Shown here piece by piece: positions 16,710 through 26,034 of a stretch of 64,000 bases of DNA (position 1 is its first letter; each line of letters opens with the position of its first letter). The notes under the pieces are model-generated. The model was not told where the DNA came from and did no database searches. It worked only from the letters and a program-made list of their open reading frames with translations. A program made the position numbers and the translations under genes. Source of the DNA: B30-G6 sp963701385 (GTDB lineage Bacteria > Desulfobacterota > Desulfobacteria > Desulfobacterales > B30-G6); contig CAVOZW010000017.1 of assembly GCA_963701385.1 (NCBI GenBank), positions 124,001 to 188,000 of the forward strand, given 5' to 3'.

Positions 16710-17603
16710 CTAGCGAGTGTCAACGGGTCGGTTCTTACGGTGCTTGAACACACCCAGCAGTTTGAATATCTTGTTCTCAACACCGGTCACGAATCTCGTC
16801 AAAACAAAAAAGCGCCAAACCCTGTGGTAGGACTCGTCTTCGAAACCCACGCATGTCGCCCTGTTTTGGCTTGGCGAAAAAACCATCCGCATGTTGTGAA
16901 AAGTGAAAGATGTGAAAAGCGTATTAAATCCGGCCTTCTGAAGCAAGCCTCTCAAGGTCCTGGGGGTGTAGATAAAGCGGTGATTGGGAGATGGGCAGAC
17001 ATGAATCCCTTTTCGGTTTCGAAAGAAACCGGTGGTTGTAAAGAAGTTGGGGACTTCGATAAACAACAACCCGTCAGGCTTCAGCAAAGTGCGGATGTGC
17101 TGCAGAGCCACGAGAGGATCAGACATGTGTTCGAAAACGTGAATCAGAACCACCGCATCGTAATGGTCGTTGGTCTGAAAATCGGACAGCATGCCGATGG
17201 AAATGTTGTCCTGCCCTGACAATGATCCGGCCAGGATTGCATCGGGGACGCTCGGTTCGACACCGTGAACCCGGGCACCTTGATTCTGAATTGCCTTGAG
17301 AAAGTGACCCTGGCCACATCCAATTTCCAAAACTTGTTTATGGTTCCAGCCACCCAGATGACGAGAAAGCCACTCGACACGACGACGGGTGGAGGAACGA
17401 TTAACTCGGTTCTTTTTGACACCGAAATAGTATCCCGCCTCATAGTAGCCCGCCAGATCGGTTTCAGCGCTTGCCCCGATAAACATGAGGCAGCATGCTT
17501 TACACAGCAGCACGCGAAACTCACCGTCAAACAAAATTTTGAAATCTTTCCCGCTACACAAGATACAGCTTTCAGATGCTGGATGATTCATCCCCTGCTC
17601 CAT
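16710..17603 (-). CDS. Class I SAM-dependent methyltransferase with N-terminal Cys motif
   Basis: This 297-residue protein starts at ATG 17603 (GGAGAAAGGT upstream). A Cys pair early on (CILCSGKDF, then LLCKACCLMF) resembles the zinc-binding segment of bacterial sugar/polyketide-type methyltransferases. The SAM fold follows (VLEIGCGQGHFLKAI near 96-110, YDAVVLIHVFEHMSDP, LLKPDGLLFIEVPNF). The substrate is unknown. It is monocistronic, and the neighbour upstream (DisA_N-like) is 212 bp away. Confidence 0.85.
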   Translation of the reverse strand: MEQGMNHPASESCILCSGKDFKILFDGEFRVLLCKACCLMFIGASAETDLAGYYEAGYYFGVKKNRVNRSSTRRRVEWLSRHLGGWNHKQVLEIGCGQGHFLKAIQNQGARVHGVEPSVPDAILAGSLSGQDNISIGMLSDFQTNDHYDAVVLIHVFEHMSDPLVALQHIRTLLKPDGLLFIEVPNFFTTTGFFRNRKGIHVCPSPNHRFIYTPRTLRGLLQKAGFNTLFTSFTFHNMRMVFSPSQNRATCVGFEDESYHRVWRFFVLTRFVTGVENKIFKLLGVFKHRKNRPVDTR

Positions 17604-17815
17604 TTCAGACCTTTCTCCAGGTATTGAAATTACGCTGCCTATGGATCGATGGTTTGTCTCCGGCGAAGGCGAGTCAACTACCACGCGTGAAACGGGTGGC
17701 TTGGATTTCCCCCAAAATGGGGACAAGACAAAGGAGACGGCACGTCTCCGCAAGTTCAGGTTCGGCACTGCGTGCCAAGCACGCGGTTTGTAGAACAATA
17801 AATTGTTACACGATG

Positions 17816-19249
17816 TTATTCGTCGATGAAGGATTCAAGCGTGGTCATTCCGAAGTGACAGGCCGGTACTGGACTCCACTGACACTGAGCACTTATTTCA
17901 ACCCCTTCCTGGATAACCGAAGTGGGGCGGTCTGAAGAAACAACGATCACGAGAAGATTTTTATGCTCGCAGGTGAAACGGAGTGCGGAATTGAACCGGG
18001 CCCCCCTGGCCCTGTCTTCTCCTGGAATGGTGCGCCCATCCAGCAGGCATGCAAAGGCATGCAGCTTTAGATCCTGTCCGATGTGCAGGGCCCCATCCAC
18101 ATTGGCCAGCGACATGGCCAGCTCAAGATGGCCTTCATCCCTGAGATCCAGTGGCGGCAGAAGTTTCTGGCCGGATATCTTTTCGATTTTCTTGTTTAGC
18201 TCGACGATTAGGGTGCAGCCGAATTTCTCACTTTCTGCATGGTGAACGATGCTGCAGACAATTTTATACAGCTGGTTGCCGATCTCTGGGTCGAGGGGGG
18301 GCTCCAATAAGGCTTCTTCCACCTGAACCAGCTTTGCCTGGTGGGTGGTTGATTTATATACCCCGTCTGTAAAACTGCAGACCGCCTCGCCGTTGAGTCG
18401 AATAAAACCGTGACGGCCCCTGAAATCTGCAACGATGCAGAAAGCGTTGGCGATCTCATTCGATATGCCGATAATATCCGATCCCTGGGAGACCAGTTTT
18501 CTTTCTGATTGCTCCACCGCCTGCAGCAGCTTGCGAACGTGCTTGAAATTGTTGATATTCGGCTGCTCCATCTCCGGAAAACGGGTAATGAAATGAATGC
18601 GTGACAGTGCCGACGGATCGAGAAAAACGAGCTGTCCTCTGGGCCAGGCACCTTCCTCTCTTGTGTTGAAAATGCCCAGGATCGCGTCGAGTATGGGGTA
18701 AACCCGCAGTTGGGTATCCCAACCCAATTTGAGATTCATTTCATCGACGATAAAGTCCCGAACGGCATGCGTGGCATATTCCCTAAGAAAGCTGCCGGAG
18801 ATACCGGTATAGAGACCTTTTTCATTGGCAACATCGTGGGAAAATCGCCAGGCAGCATGTTCCAACCATCTTTCGGAGGGGCCGACAGCGCACATGTCCG
18901 GATGATGTTCGGTAAACCACATCTGGTAAAATATCGAACTGGATCGTCCCCCATACGAGATGAGACCGGTCAACTGAAGGTTCTTTTCCGGTAGCATGTG
19001 AAAGGATCCGTTTTTCAGCCATGGCGTAAGCGATTGCTTCCGCCAGTCGTCTGTGTCGATAAAAAGCTCTCTAAACCGGAGTTCATGCCCCCGCAGTAAA
19101 TTTTGTGGGTCATAGATGCAGACAGGGGCATCGGGTGTAATGGCATAAACGACGGCTGCGCGACTGGGGCCGGAGAAATGTGACAGCCCGTCCCGCAACC
19201 CATCGGCGGTCTCGGCCAGGCATTTGCAGATAAACGTTTTGTCCAGCAT
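17816..19249 (-). CDS. DisA_N (DAC)-like domain protein with N-terminal putative sensor region
   Basis: This 477-residue protein shows at about 370-450 the diadenylate cyclase fold pattern: NVDGALHIGQDLKLHAFACL, then GARFNSALRFT and LLVIVVSSDRPTSVIQEG. The DGA motif is kept, but the second nucleotide-binding motif G-T-R-H-R of CdaA/DisA is GARFN here. It may therefore bind nucleotide without making c-di-AMP, or use altered chemistry; both are inference. The first 340 residues resemble sensor regions found with DAC variants but were not matched to a named domain. The neighbouring genes give no functional clue. Confidence 0.6.
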   Translation of the reverse strand: MLDKTFICKCLAETADGLRDGLSHFSGPSRAAVVYAITPDAPVCIYDPQNLLRGHELRFRELFIDTDDWRKQSLTPWLKNGSFHMLPEKNLQLTGLISYGGRSSSIFYQMWFTEHHPDMCAVGPSERWLEHAAWRFSHDVANEKGLYTGISGSFLREYATHAVRDFIVDEMNLKLGWDTQLRVYPILDAILGIFNTREEGAWPRGQLVFLDPSALSRIHFITRFPEMEQPNINNFKHVRKLLQAVEQSERKLVSQGSDIIGISNEIANAFCIVADFRGRHGFIRLNGEAVCSFTDGVYKSTTHQAKLVQVEEALLEPPLDPEIGNQLYKIVCSIVHHAESEKFGCTLIVELNKKIEKISGQKLLPPLDLRDEGHLELAMSLANVDGALHIGQDLKLHAFACLLDGRTIPGEDRARGARFNSALRFTCEHKNLLVIVVSSDRPTSVIQEGVEISAQCQWSPVPACHFGMTTLESFIDE

Positions 19250-19551
19250 ACAAGGTTCCGATCCGTTTTTTACGTTTGTTCTTCGCGACCACGAACACGA
19301 TTGGCAATGATACCATACGAGAAAAAAAACTGCAATCGAGGCCTCTTACACAAGCGACTGAGGCCTTTGAAAAACGCCCCATTTCAGCGTCAGGCTGAAA
19401 AGCCTTGCGCCGGAACCGATCTGGTTGGTGAAATTTCCGGGTTAGGCCCGTGTTGTTTGCGTATTTGCCTGCAAAACAGAAAAAAACGTTGATCCAAGGA
19501 TGGGGATGCCCTAAAATGATAAGCGTTAAATAAATACCAGGACGATGCCAT
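19250..19551. other. Intergenic region with no recognised gene
   Basis: About 300 bp between the divergent DAC-like gene and phaE. No supported gene is seen. The right end carries the candidate sigma-54 promoter listed separately. Confidence 0.5.
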
Positions 19552-19567
19552 TGGCGCGAATGTCGCG
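19552..19567 (+). promoter_or_regulatory. Possible sigma-54 promoter upstream of phaE
   Basis: TGGCGCGAATGTCGCG keeps GG and GC at the sigma-54 spacing (10 bases), and its -24 half is close to TGGCACG. The -12 half (TCGCG) is weaker than TTGCW. It is 56 bp before the phaE ATG. Confidence 0.35.
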
Positions 19568-19623
19568 TGCCAACAGTCAGCGGCAACAGACACGCTTCTG
19601 CGCAAAGGGGGTGACCGGTTATT

Positions 19624-20508
19624 ATGACCAAGAGAAACAAGCCAGACGCGGGTCAGGAAGAAATCATTTCCGATTGGATGAAGACCGCCGGTGATGTCTG
19701 GAACGCAATGTTTCGGTCCTGGATCGATATGGGGCGGCATTACCCATTTCAGGAAAGCGCCCCTAAAGGTGATTCGGGCAGCCGTAAAGCGTCATCCATG
19801 AACACGGCCATCAAAAGCTTCCAGGTCTTTTCGAATGCATTTTTAGAATCCACCGTCATTGAATCCTTGCTCAAAGGATCCGGGGCCATGCCGGAAATTC
19901 TGGCTAAAATGTCCCAGTCAGCCCTGACTGGTTTTCTGCACATGCAACAAAAATGGGTCGAACGGGCCGGAAAAATCGGTAAAACGACCGAAGCCTTCAA
20001 GTTCGAGGATCTCGACGAGAATGCCTTTCGGGCATGGTCCGAAATTTACGAAAAGGAATTCAGGCAGTTTTTCAATATCCCCCAGCTGGGATTGACACGG
20101 TTGTATCAGGAAAAAATGAATCGGGCAGCGGATAAATTCACGATTTTCCAGTCCACCTTTGCCGAATTTCTCAGGCTTCTTTATCTACCGATATCGCGCT
20201 CATTTACCGTCTTGCAGGAACAATTGCTCCAAATGGTCGAATCGGGGACGCTTCCCGAAGAAGCCAAAACCTATTACCAGATGTGGATCAAAATTCTCGA
20301 GGGACATTACATGACCCTTTTTCAGTCTCCGGAATACATTCAAACTCTGGGCAAGACCCTCGAAACCATGTCCGCATTTTCCTTGGCCAAGAACGCAGTT
20401 ATTGAAGATGCACTCAATTCGCTTCCGATACCGAAGCAGAAAGAGATGGATGAGCTTTACCAAGAGCTGTACCTGTTGAAAAAGCGGGTCAAAGCGCTCG
20501 AAAAATGA
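19624..20508 (+). CDS. phaE: Class III PHA synthase subunit PhaE
   Basis: This 294-residue, mostly helical protein matches PhaE, the non-catalytic activator of class III polyhydroxyalkanoate synthase. Family-like segments are FRAWSEIYEKEFRQFFNIPQ, LGLTRLYQEKMNRA and YYQMWIKILEGHYMTLFQSP, and there is a C-terminal coiled coil (ELYQELYLLKKRVKALEK). RBS GGGGGTGA precedes the ATG. It sits directly upstream of phaC, the usual class III arrangement. Confidence 0.92.
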   Translation: MTKRNKPDAGQEEIISDWMKTAGDVWNAMFRSWIDMGRHYPFQESAPKGDSGSRKASSMNTAIKSFQVFSNAFLESTVIESLLKGSGAMPEILAKMSQSALTGFLHMQQKWVERAGKIGKTTEAFKFEDLDENAFRAWSEIYEKEFRQFFNIPQLGLTRLYQEKMNRAADKFTIFQSTFAEFLRLLYLPISRSFTVLQEQLLQMVESGTLPEEAKTYYQMWIKILEGHYMTLFQSPEYIQTLGKTLETMSAFSLAKNAVIEDALNSLPIPKQKEMDELYQELYLLKKRVKALEK

Positions 20509-20510
20509 AG

Positions 20511-20533
20511 CCTCCCGCAGCAAGCTGCTGGGT
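20511..20533. repeat. Dispersed palindromic repeat, copy 5 (partial)
   Basis: CCCGCAGCAAGCTGCTGGG is a degenerate core of the repeat family. It lies in the phaE-phaC gap, so it would fold in the shared mRNA between the two subunit genes. Confidence 0.5.
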
Positions 20534-20560
20534 ATCAAAATGGCATCCTGGGGTGAAATC

Positions 20561-21742
20561 ATGAGCCAACCCAAATTACCGGTCGACCTGATCCTGTCAA
20601 AGCTGGCGGAAGAAGCCGAAAAGGCCCAGGAAAGAGCACAGAAAGCATCCGATGTCCTCCTGCAGGCGCTGGACACCCAAATCGCCGTCACACCCTTTGA
20701 GGTGGTCCACCAGGAGGATCGTGTCAAGCTCAAGCATTATCTACCGCTAAGGGATATTCAGTTGAAAACACCGCTGCTGGTCGTATACGCCCTGATCAAC
20801 AGGGAGACCATGCTGGATCTTCAGCCAGGAAGGAGTGTCGTGGAAACGTTTCTGTCCCATGGCATCGATCTGTATATGATCGACTGGGGATATCCCACCC
20901 GTAAGGACAGATTTTTAGGCCTTGACGATCATATCAACGGGTACATGGACAGCATGGTTGATTTTGTCAGACAGAAACACGGTGTGGATCGCATCAACCT
21001 GATGGGAATCTGCATGGGGGGAACCTTCTGTGTGATCTATTCGGCACTGCACCCGGAAAAAATCAGAAACCTCATTACCACCGTTACACCCACCAACTTC
21101 GATACAGATAAAGGTCTGCTGCATGTATGGTTGAAAGACATCGACCCGGACTTGCTGGTCAATACCTATGGAAACATATCCGGCGATGTGATGAATTTAG
21201 GGTTTCTGCTGCTGAATCCCGCCAGGCTCATGATCGATAAATATGTTGGATTTTTTGAGAACGTGGGCAATAAAAGCTTTGTCGAAAATTTTGTGCGCAT
21301 GGAAAAGTGGATTTTCGACAGCCCTGACCTGCCTGGAGAAACTTTCAGGCAATTCGTCAGGGATTGCTATCAAAAAAACCTGTTGATTCAAAACCGGCTC
21401 GAGGTGGGGGGCATGCGCGTGGATCTAAAAAACATCACCATGCCCCTGATAAATTTTTATGGCAAATACGATCACCTGGTGCCGCCGGAGGCTTGCGAAT
21501 TGTTGGTGAAAAATGTCGCCAGCAAGGATGTCACCGATGTCTGTCTGGACACAGGTCACATCGGCATCTATGTGAGCTCTAAATGTCAAAAAGAATTCGC
21601 CCCCAAAATTTCCGCGTGGCTCATGCAGAGAGATGCTGAAAAGAAACGTCGTCCCAGGAAAAAGACAGCCACAGCAAAAAACGCATCGTCGGCCAAGACG
21701 CACAAAGCCAAATCAGCGGCAAGACCGAAAAAGAAACTTTAG
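20561..21742 (+). CDS. phaC: Class III PHA synthase catalytic subunit PhaC
   Basis: This protein has about 393 residues from ATG 20561 (upstream GGGGTG; ATG 20540 is in frame too). It is an alpha/beta hydrolase with the synthase lipase-box variant GICMGG (catalytic Cys near 154), Asp in NFYGKYDHLVPP and His in DTGHIGIYVSSK. It polymerises (R)-3-hydroxyacyl-CoA into PHA together with PhaE. The core is the usual 355-residue class III size, but the last 35 or so residues form a Lys/Arg/Ala-rich tail (RRPRKKTATAKNASS...) resembling histone-like or nucleoid/granule-binding tails. Confidence 0.95.
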   Translation: MSQPKLPVDLILSKLAEEAEKAQERAQKASDVLLQALDTQIAVTPFEVVHQEDRVKLKHYLPLRDIQLKTPLLVVYALINRETMLDLQPGRSVVETFLSHGIDLYMIDWGYPTRKDRFLGLDDHINGYMDSMVDFVRQKHGVDRINLMGICMGGTFCVIYSALHPEKIRNLITTVTPTNFDTDKGLLHVWLKDIDPDLLVNTYGNISGDVMNLGFLLLNPARLMIDKYVGFFENVGNKSFVENFVRMEKWIFDSPDLPGETFRQFVRDCYQKNLLIQNRLEVGGMRVDLKNITMPLINFYGKYDHLVPPEACELLVKNVASKDVTDVCLDTGHIGIYVSSKCQKEFAPKISAWLMQRDAEKKRRPRKKTATAKNASSAKTHKAKSAARPKKKL

Positions 21743-21760
21743 AGGGCAAGGAGATAAGCT

Positions 21761-22807
21761 ATGGCCAGGGACAAAGATTATTTCAAGACGTTTTGTAAAA
21801 TAAGCAAGGCCTTCGGAACGACGCTTTCAAAGGAAAAACTGTTGGATCTCATCGTGACGAGCGCTGTGGATACCATGGACGCAAAGGCCGCTTGCCTGTT
21901 TCTTGCCCATGAGGGAAAAGACATTTTCGTTCCCGTGGCCCAGAAAGGGCTTTCCGATAAATATCTACACGCCTCGCCCCTGAAGGCAAAAAAGATTGTC
22001 GCTGCTATTTTAAAGGGCGGCTATCTGTTCATCGAGGATGCCGCCACAGACCCCCGCCTGGAAAATCACGAAGAAAAAAAAGCCGAGGGTATCGCCTCGA
22101 TCTTGGACGTACCGATCATGGTCAAGGACAAGACCATCGGCATACTGGCACTCTATACCGGTAAAATCAGAAAATTTACCAAAGGTGAAATTGAATTTCT
22201 ATCGGCGCTTGCAGAGCAGGGAGGCATCGCCATAGATCATTCCCGGCTGTTGAACCGAATCCAGAAAAACGCTTTGCTCTTTCTGGATCTGGCCTCCGAT
22301 ATCAATTCGAGCCTGGATATCAAAAAAATACTCGACAACCTGACCGTCGACATATGCAAGGTGCTCGGTATGAAAGCTGCGGCTATACGACTGCTGGACA
22401 AAGATAACAACAAATTGGTGTTGGCGGCAAGTTACGGCCTGAGTGATACCTTTTTAAACAAGGGGCCTGTCTCTCCGAGCAAAAGCGCCATCGAGGCCAT
22501 GCGGGGTGAAACACTCATCATCCGGAATGCTGCCAAGGACGATCGGATTCAATACCAAAAAGCGATGGAGGAAGAAGGTATTGTATCCATGATCATTACG
22601 CCCATCATGTCCAGAGAAAACGTCATCGGTGTGCTGCGGCTCTACAGCGGCGTTGAACGGGATTTCCCCGAAGACGTTATCACGCTGGTCAAGGCATTGG
22701 CCCATCAAGGGGGATTGGCTATCCAGAACGCCTCCATGTATCTGAAGCTGCAGGACGAGAAAAAAAATCTGGAGGAGGATATATGGAGTCACCGATCATG
22801 GTTCTGA
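21761..22807 (+). CDS. Double GAF domain protein
   Basis: This 348-residue protein has two tandem GAF domains (about 20-160 and 185-325) and no output domain. Each carries the family pattern: LDVPIMVKDKTIGILALYTG with FLSALAEQGGIAIDHSRL, and MIITPIMSRENVIGVLRLYSG with LVKALAHQGGLAIQNASM. GAF domains bind small ligands or serve as dimerisation modules. RBS AAGGAGA precedes the ATG, 18 bp after phaC, so it may share the PHA transcript. Confidence 0.88.
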   Translation: MARDKDYFKTFCKISKAFGTTLSKEKLLDLIVTSAVDTMDAKAACLFLAHEGKDIFVPVAQKGLSDKYLHASPLKAKKIVAAILKGGYLFIEDAATDPRLENHEEKKAEGIASILDVPIMVKDKTIGILALYTGKIRKFTKGEIEFLSALAEQGGIAIDHSRLLNRIQKNALLFLDLASDINSSLDIKKILDNLTVDICKVLGMKAAAIRLLDKDNNKLVLAASYGLSDTFLNKGPVSPSKSAIEAMRGETLIIRNAAKDDRIQYQKAMEEEGIVSMIITPIMSRENVIGVLRLYSGVERDFPEDVITLVKALAHQGGLAIQNASMYLKLQDEKKNLEEDIWSHRSWF

Positions 22808-22977
22808 GGCCCGGATCGTTTCGTTGCATACGAAAAATATCATCTTCAAGGTTTGATCCTGTTCAGTATTAAGGCCTCTTGGGAGCGAGTTTTTCACGGT
22901 CGAGTCGGTATGATCCCTCGGCGTTATTGCTAACCTTGTTTTGGGTTATCGTTCCGAAAAAAAATGACCTGTCCGGA

Positions 22978-23451
22978 TCAAGACGAATCGGTCTCCTTGC
23001 TGAAAGCCTTGCCGACACTCCCCATGAGCTCCTCAAACTGTCTTGACTGCTGTTCCATCAAGCGAGAAAAATTCAATACGGCATCCGATACGGGAATGCT
23101 CTTTTCACCGGCAAGCTGCTGCAAATGACGGATCGTGCCCTGTTGAGCGGCCACCTTCTGTTCCAGGGCCTGGCATTTTTTCTGTAAGGCTTCGAGTTCA
23201 CCGCTGGGCACCAGATTCATCAAAAAGAGCCAGCTCTTCAAAGAAGACTGGAATTGTTTCATCGCTTGATCCCATGCCTTTGAATCCGACGTCTCTGGTT
23301 CCAGACCGTAGGTTTGGCGAAACAAGGCCGTCCAGTTCTCGGACCCGGCACCCAAACCGCGTATCCAGTTTGACAGATCTTCCAGCTGTTCTTGCCCTTT
23401 GGCGGCCGCCAGAATGCTCTTCCCCCAGAATTCAAGAAATTGTCTGTCCAT
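22978..23451 (-). CDS. Uncharacterised helical protein of the PHA island
   Basis: This 157-residue protein begins at ATG 23451 (GAGGAG 8 bases upstream). No family was recognised. It is predicted helical, with a heptad-like segment near the middle (LEALQKKCQALEQKVAAQQ) and Trp-rich N-terminal helices (FLEFWGKSIL, LSNWIRGL) reminiscent of PhaE and phasins. It follows the PHA synthase-like gene by 158 bp on the same strand. A granule-associated or synthase-partner role is inferred from context only. Confidence 0.6.
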   Translation of the reverse strand: MDRQFLEFWGKSILAAAKGQEQLEDLSNWIRGLGAGSENWTALFRQTYGLEPETSDSKAWDQAMKQFQSSLKSWLFLMNLVPSGELEALQKKCQALEQKVAAQQGTIRHLQQLAGEKSIPVSDAVLNFSRLMEQQSRQFEELMGSVGKAFSKETDSS

Positions 23452-23609
23452 GATTTTCGCTCCTCTATGATCACCGAATGGGACCATACATGCAGGCCCG
23501 TGGTCTTTTGCAAAGGCAGATAAAAGCGCACCAGAAGACATCGTCTGAAAAGAGAAAGGTGATTGGTGCGATGTTTGCAATCCAGAACAGGGACCGTTCC
23601 CTTATGGTT

Positions 23610-25184
23610 TTAGGGTTGTTTTTTCCGTTTTTTCGGTTTGGACAATTGACGATCCAGATCCATCTGATACAAGACCGGGCCGCGCCACTTTCCTTCCCCA
23701 AATCGGGTGTGCAGCGCACAGGCGGATTCAGGATCGGACCAGGAGGTAGCCATGGCCACATGGCCTTTTGGAAATGGTGTCACCTCGGCATCCACATAGT
23801 CCAGGGGTGCCAGAGCCGTCGCTTTTTCAACCAGATCGTCATGTTCACCGTAACAGATCAGCCAGGGAATGCCCATTTCCTTGATGCGTTTCAAATTGAG
23901 CGTCCTGCCAAATAGTTTGACCGGAAGCGTCCCGTCCTCGGTGATGGGCACATTGTAAGAAGCGAAGCTCATTTTGGTAATTTCCAGTGGCAGATCGTTG
24001 CGCTCATTGTTCAGCCAGTAATTGAGAGCCGCAGCTGTTTTACTGATCTTGAACGCCTTTTCTTTTTGTCTGGCGAACATCATGATATCCCGGTAAAATG
24101 CAGCCACCGGCGATTCGTACTCGATACTCTTGATCTTATACACCCATCCCATCAACCTGCCGTCAGCCACTTTGTTGCCATTGGGCAAGGTCTTGGTACC
24201 GTAAGCGAGATCATTGAATCGCGCAGGAAGATTTTTTAGGAAACTTGCCAGTCCATCGCTTCGGGTTCCGTCCATCGGTGCAACACAGGTAATAAAGGCA
24301 TCCACCAGGCCGTCCAGTTCCCCGGAAAGCAGGTTGCACAACGCAGAAAAGCCTCCCTGGCAGTAGCCATTCAGTGTAACGGGCTTTCCATGGATTTTCA
24401 TGACTTTTTCACAAAATAGGCGTGTATCGCGGGCATCGTCATCACCATTCATCACCTGCAGGGCTTCCGTTGTCTGGATGTCCTTCAAAATACGGATGTA
24501 GGTGGGGATCCCTTGATTGGCAAAGCTATGGGCATAACTGCGGTCTTCATTCGGCAAGAAACCGAGGATATTGGCCCCCAGCACATAGGGAGGCAGGATG
24601 ATAATCGGTTTGCCTTTATCGTTGAAAGAGGCCTTTTTTTTCGAAGGCGCAATCCTGTACAGATAAAAGCGGTCCGTCTCGGCAACGAGTGGGTGGTCAC
24701 CGCTCTCAAAATGGAATCCGTATTCGGGTTCTATGGCCTGGATTGCCGTCGGATACTTATTTACCACCAGGTCCATCAAGCGGGCTTGTCTTTCGGCAAA
24801 AACCGCCAGATCCTCACCGTCTTGACTCGGCAGCGTGCTGTAAAGAGCAGCTATCAGTCCCCCCATTTCCATCTGGCCATAAGCGTTTAAGGCCTTCACG
24901 CCCCCCAATAATCCACGGTTAAATACATCGAAGTTAAAATCCAGCAGCTTGAGATAGGATGAAAAGTTTTCCAGCGGCGAGGTGTTGATCGATTTTTCAG
25001 CTTCAACATTCTTAAAGTATGCCGTGGAAATCAGATAAGGGGCCATAAAATCGGCGGCGTATTTCGACAAGCCGGCGATATAATTCTGTGAAGCATTGAT
25101 CAGTTGGTACAGCGCAAATGTATTTTTGTCCAAGGGCTGGTTGAAAAAAGCATACCTGTCTGATACATCGTCGGTTTTTTTCAT
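23610..25184 (-). CDS. PHA synthase-like alpha/beta hydrolase
   Basis: This 524-residue protein has the synthase-type nucleophile box GYCQGG (Cys near residue 275), ILPPYVLGANILGFLP, Asp in WLICYGEHDDLVEK and His in FPKGHVAMATSW. The domain order and the long helical N-terminus resemble PHA synthase homologues that differ from PhaC class I-III. It could be a second synthase with another monomer or partner, or an esterase. The C-terminus ends in a basic run (PKKRKKQP). It lies between phasin-like genes and phaC/phaE but on the opposite strand to phaC. Confidence 0.8.
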   Translation of the reverse strand: MKKTDDVSDRYAFFNQPLDKNTFALYQLINASQNYIAGLSKYAADFMAPYLISTAYFKNVEAEKSINTSPLENFSSYLKLLDFNFDVFNRGLLGGVKALNAYGQMEMGGLIAALYSTLPSQDGEDLAVFAERQARLMDLVVNKYPTAIQAIEPEYGFHFESGDHPLVAETDRFYLYRIAPSKKKASFNDKGKPIIILPPYVLGANILGFLPNEDRSYAHSFANQGIPTYIRILKDIQTTEALQVMNGDDDARDTRLFCEKVMKIHGKPVTLNGYCQGGFSALCNLLSGELDGLVDAFITCVAPMDGTRSDGLASFLKNLPARFNDLAYGTKTLPNGNKVADGRLMGWVYKIKSIEYESPVAAFYRDIMMFARQKEKAFKISKTAAALNYWLNNERNDLPLEITKMSFASYNVPITEDGTLPVKLFGRTLNLKRIKEMGIPWLICYGEHDDLVEKATALAPLDYVDAEVTPFPKGHVAMATSWSDPESACALHTRFGEGKWRGPVLYQMDLDRQLSKPKKRKKQP

Positions 25185-25284
25185 AACGGCCTTACCTTTC
25201 CTTTGACAAGTATTTGGAGGCTTTCAAGCTCATTTGATGTTTCCCGCTGACCGGAATAACCGCTCGCTGCAGGTTGTTTCAAAA

Positions 25285-25334
25285 TGCCCGGTTAATGTAC
25301 GGGTTTAAATTTTTTTCAGGCAATTAACCGGGCA
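25285..25334 (-). terminator. Long inverted repeat between phasin-like and PHA synthase-like genes
   Basis: TGCCCGGTTAAT (25285-25296) and ATTAACCGGGCA (25323-25334) are perfect 12-bp arms separated by 26 AT-rich bases. On the minus strand the 3' arm is followed by TTTTG. It is a probable terminator or processing hairpin for the phasin-like transcript. Confidence 0.55.
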
Positions 25335-25365
25335 AGCAGCGCGCAATGATGAAATTTATAAGGCA

Positions 25366-25632
25366 TCAGTTTCCGGAAGCAGAAAAAAAATCCTCTACCT
25401 TCTGATAATTATCATCCACCATTTTTTTAAAATCGCCAGAACCCTTTTGATATGCCTTGATCCAGTCGGTAATAGCCTGTCTTCCGTTTTCAGGCAGCCA
25501 CGTCGCCTGCTCTAAAAAAGCATTAACCATTTTCTCGTTCTGTTCGTAGACCATCGTCATGGCATTGAAGCTGTTGTCGAACGCCGTCTTGTTGAACTGA
25601 ATCATTTGTCGTGCAATCTGTTTTTGGTCCAT
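25366..25632 (-). CDS. Phasin-like protein
   Basis: This 88-residue helical protein starts at ATG 25632 (AAGGAGGT 6 bases upstream). It contains the motif EQATWLPE, shared with the next gene's EQATWIPE, and runs of amphipathic helix (FNKTAFDNSFNAM, KMVNAFLEQATW). Short proteins of this kind coat PHA granules. Assignment rests on size, pattern and the PHA neighbourhood; no catalytic residues are present. It is a tandem paralogue of 25736-25996, probably in one unit with an inverted repeat between. Confidence 0.75.
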   Translation of the reverse strand: MDQKQIARQMIQFNKTAFDNSFNAMTMVYEQNEKMVNAFLEQATWLPENGRQAITDWIKAYQKGSGDFKKMVDDNYQKVEDFFSASGN

Positions 25633-25690
25633 TTTAAAACCTCCTTTTGATGTTTCAATCAATATTGTCCCCGAGGGGTCCCTTTATCTC

Positions 25691-25728
25691 GTATCCATCG
25701 GCGACCGGTTGGTGTGTATGATGGATAC
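25691..25728 (-). other. Inverted repeat between the two phasin-like genes
   Basis: GTATCCATC (25691-25699) and GATGGATAC (25720-25728) are perfect 9-bp arms with 20 bases between. There is no T-run, so it could be an RNA stem that stabilises one message rather than a terminator. Confidence 0.4.
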
Positions 25729-25735
25729 AAACCCA

Positions 25736-25996
25736 TTACTTTGATGTGAAAAGATCGTACACTTGGTTGAAATTTTCGTCCACGGCGGTTTTCAGTTCAT
25801 CCCGCCCCTTCTTGTTAATGTCGATCCATTGGTCCAGGATTCTTTTGCTCTCTTCCGGAATCCAGGTTGCCTGTTCAAACAGGGTGTTGGTAATTTTTTC
25901 AGTGTGCGCCTGTATCAGAACAAAGGCGCTGTAAAAATTATCGAATGTCGTCTTTTGAAAATCGATCAACTGTTTTGTAATCCAGTATGAATTCAT
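25736..25996 (-). CDS. Phasin-like protein (paralogue, promoter-proximal)
   Basis: This 86-residue helical protein is related to 25366-25632, with EQATWIPE in place of EQATWLPE and LIDFQKTTFDNFYSAF at the start. AAGGAG lies 9 bases before the ATG (25996). It is the first gene after a consensus sigma-70 promoter with two palindromes, so it is likely the strongly expressed and PhaR-controlled phasin. The DNA-binding regulator PhaR is divergent, which is typical of autoregulated phasin/phaR loci. Confidence 0.75.
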   Translation of the reverse strand: MNSYWITKQLIDFQKTTFDNFYSAFVLIQAHTEKITNTLFEQATWIPEESKRILDQWIDINKKGRDELKTAVDENFNQVYDLFTSK

Positions 25997-26034
25997 GTCG
26001 CGATCTCCTTGGAGGGATGTGTTCTGTTCAACCT

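Noticed and set aside
22790..22815. TGA at the end of the GAF protein as a possible Sec codon
   Set aside because: The double GAF protein is complete at this point, and downstream sequence in frame shows no conserved protein or SECIS-like hairpin.
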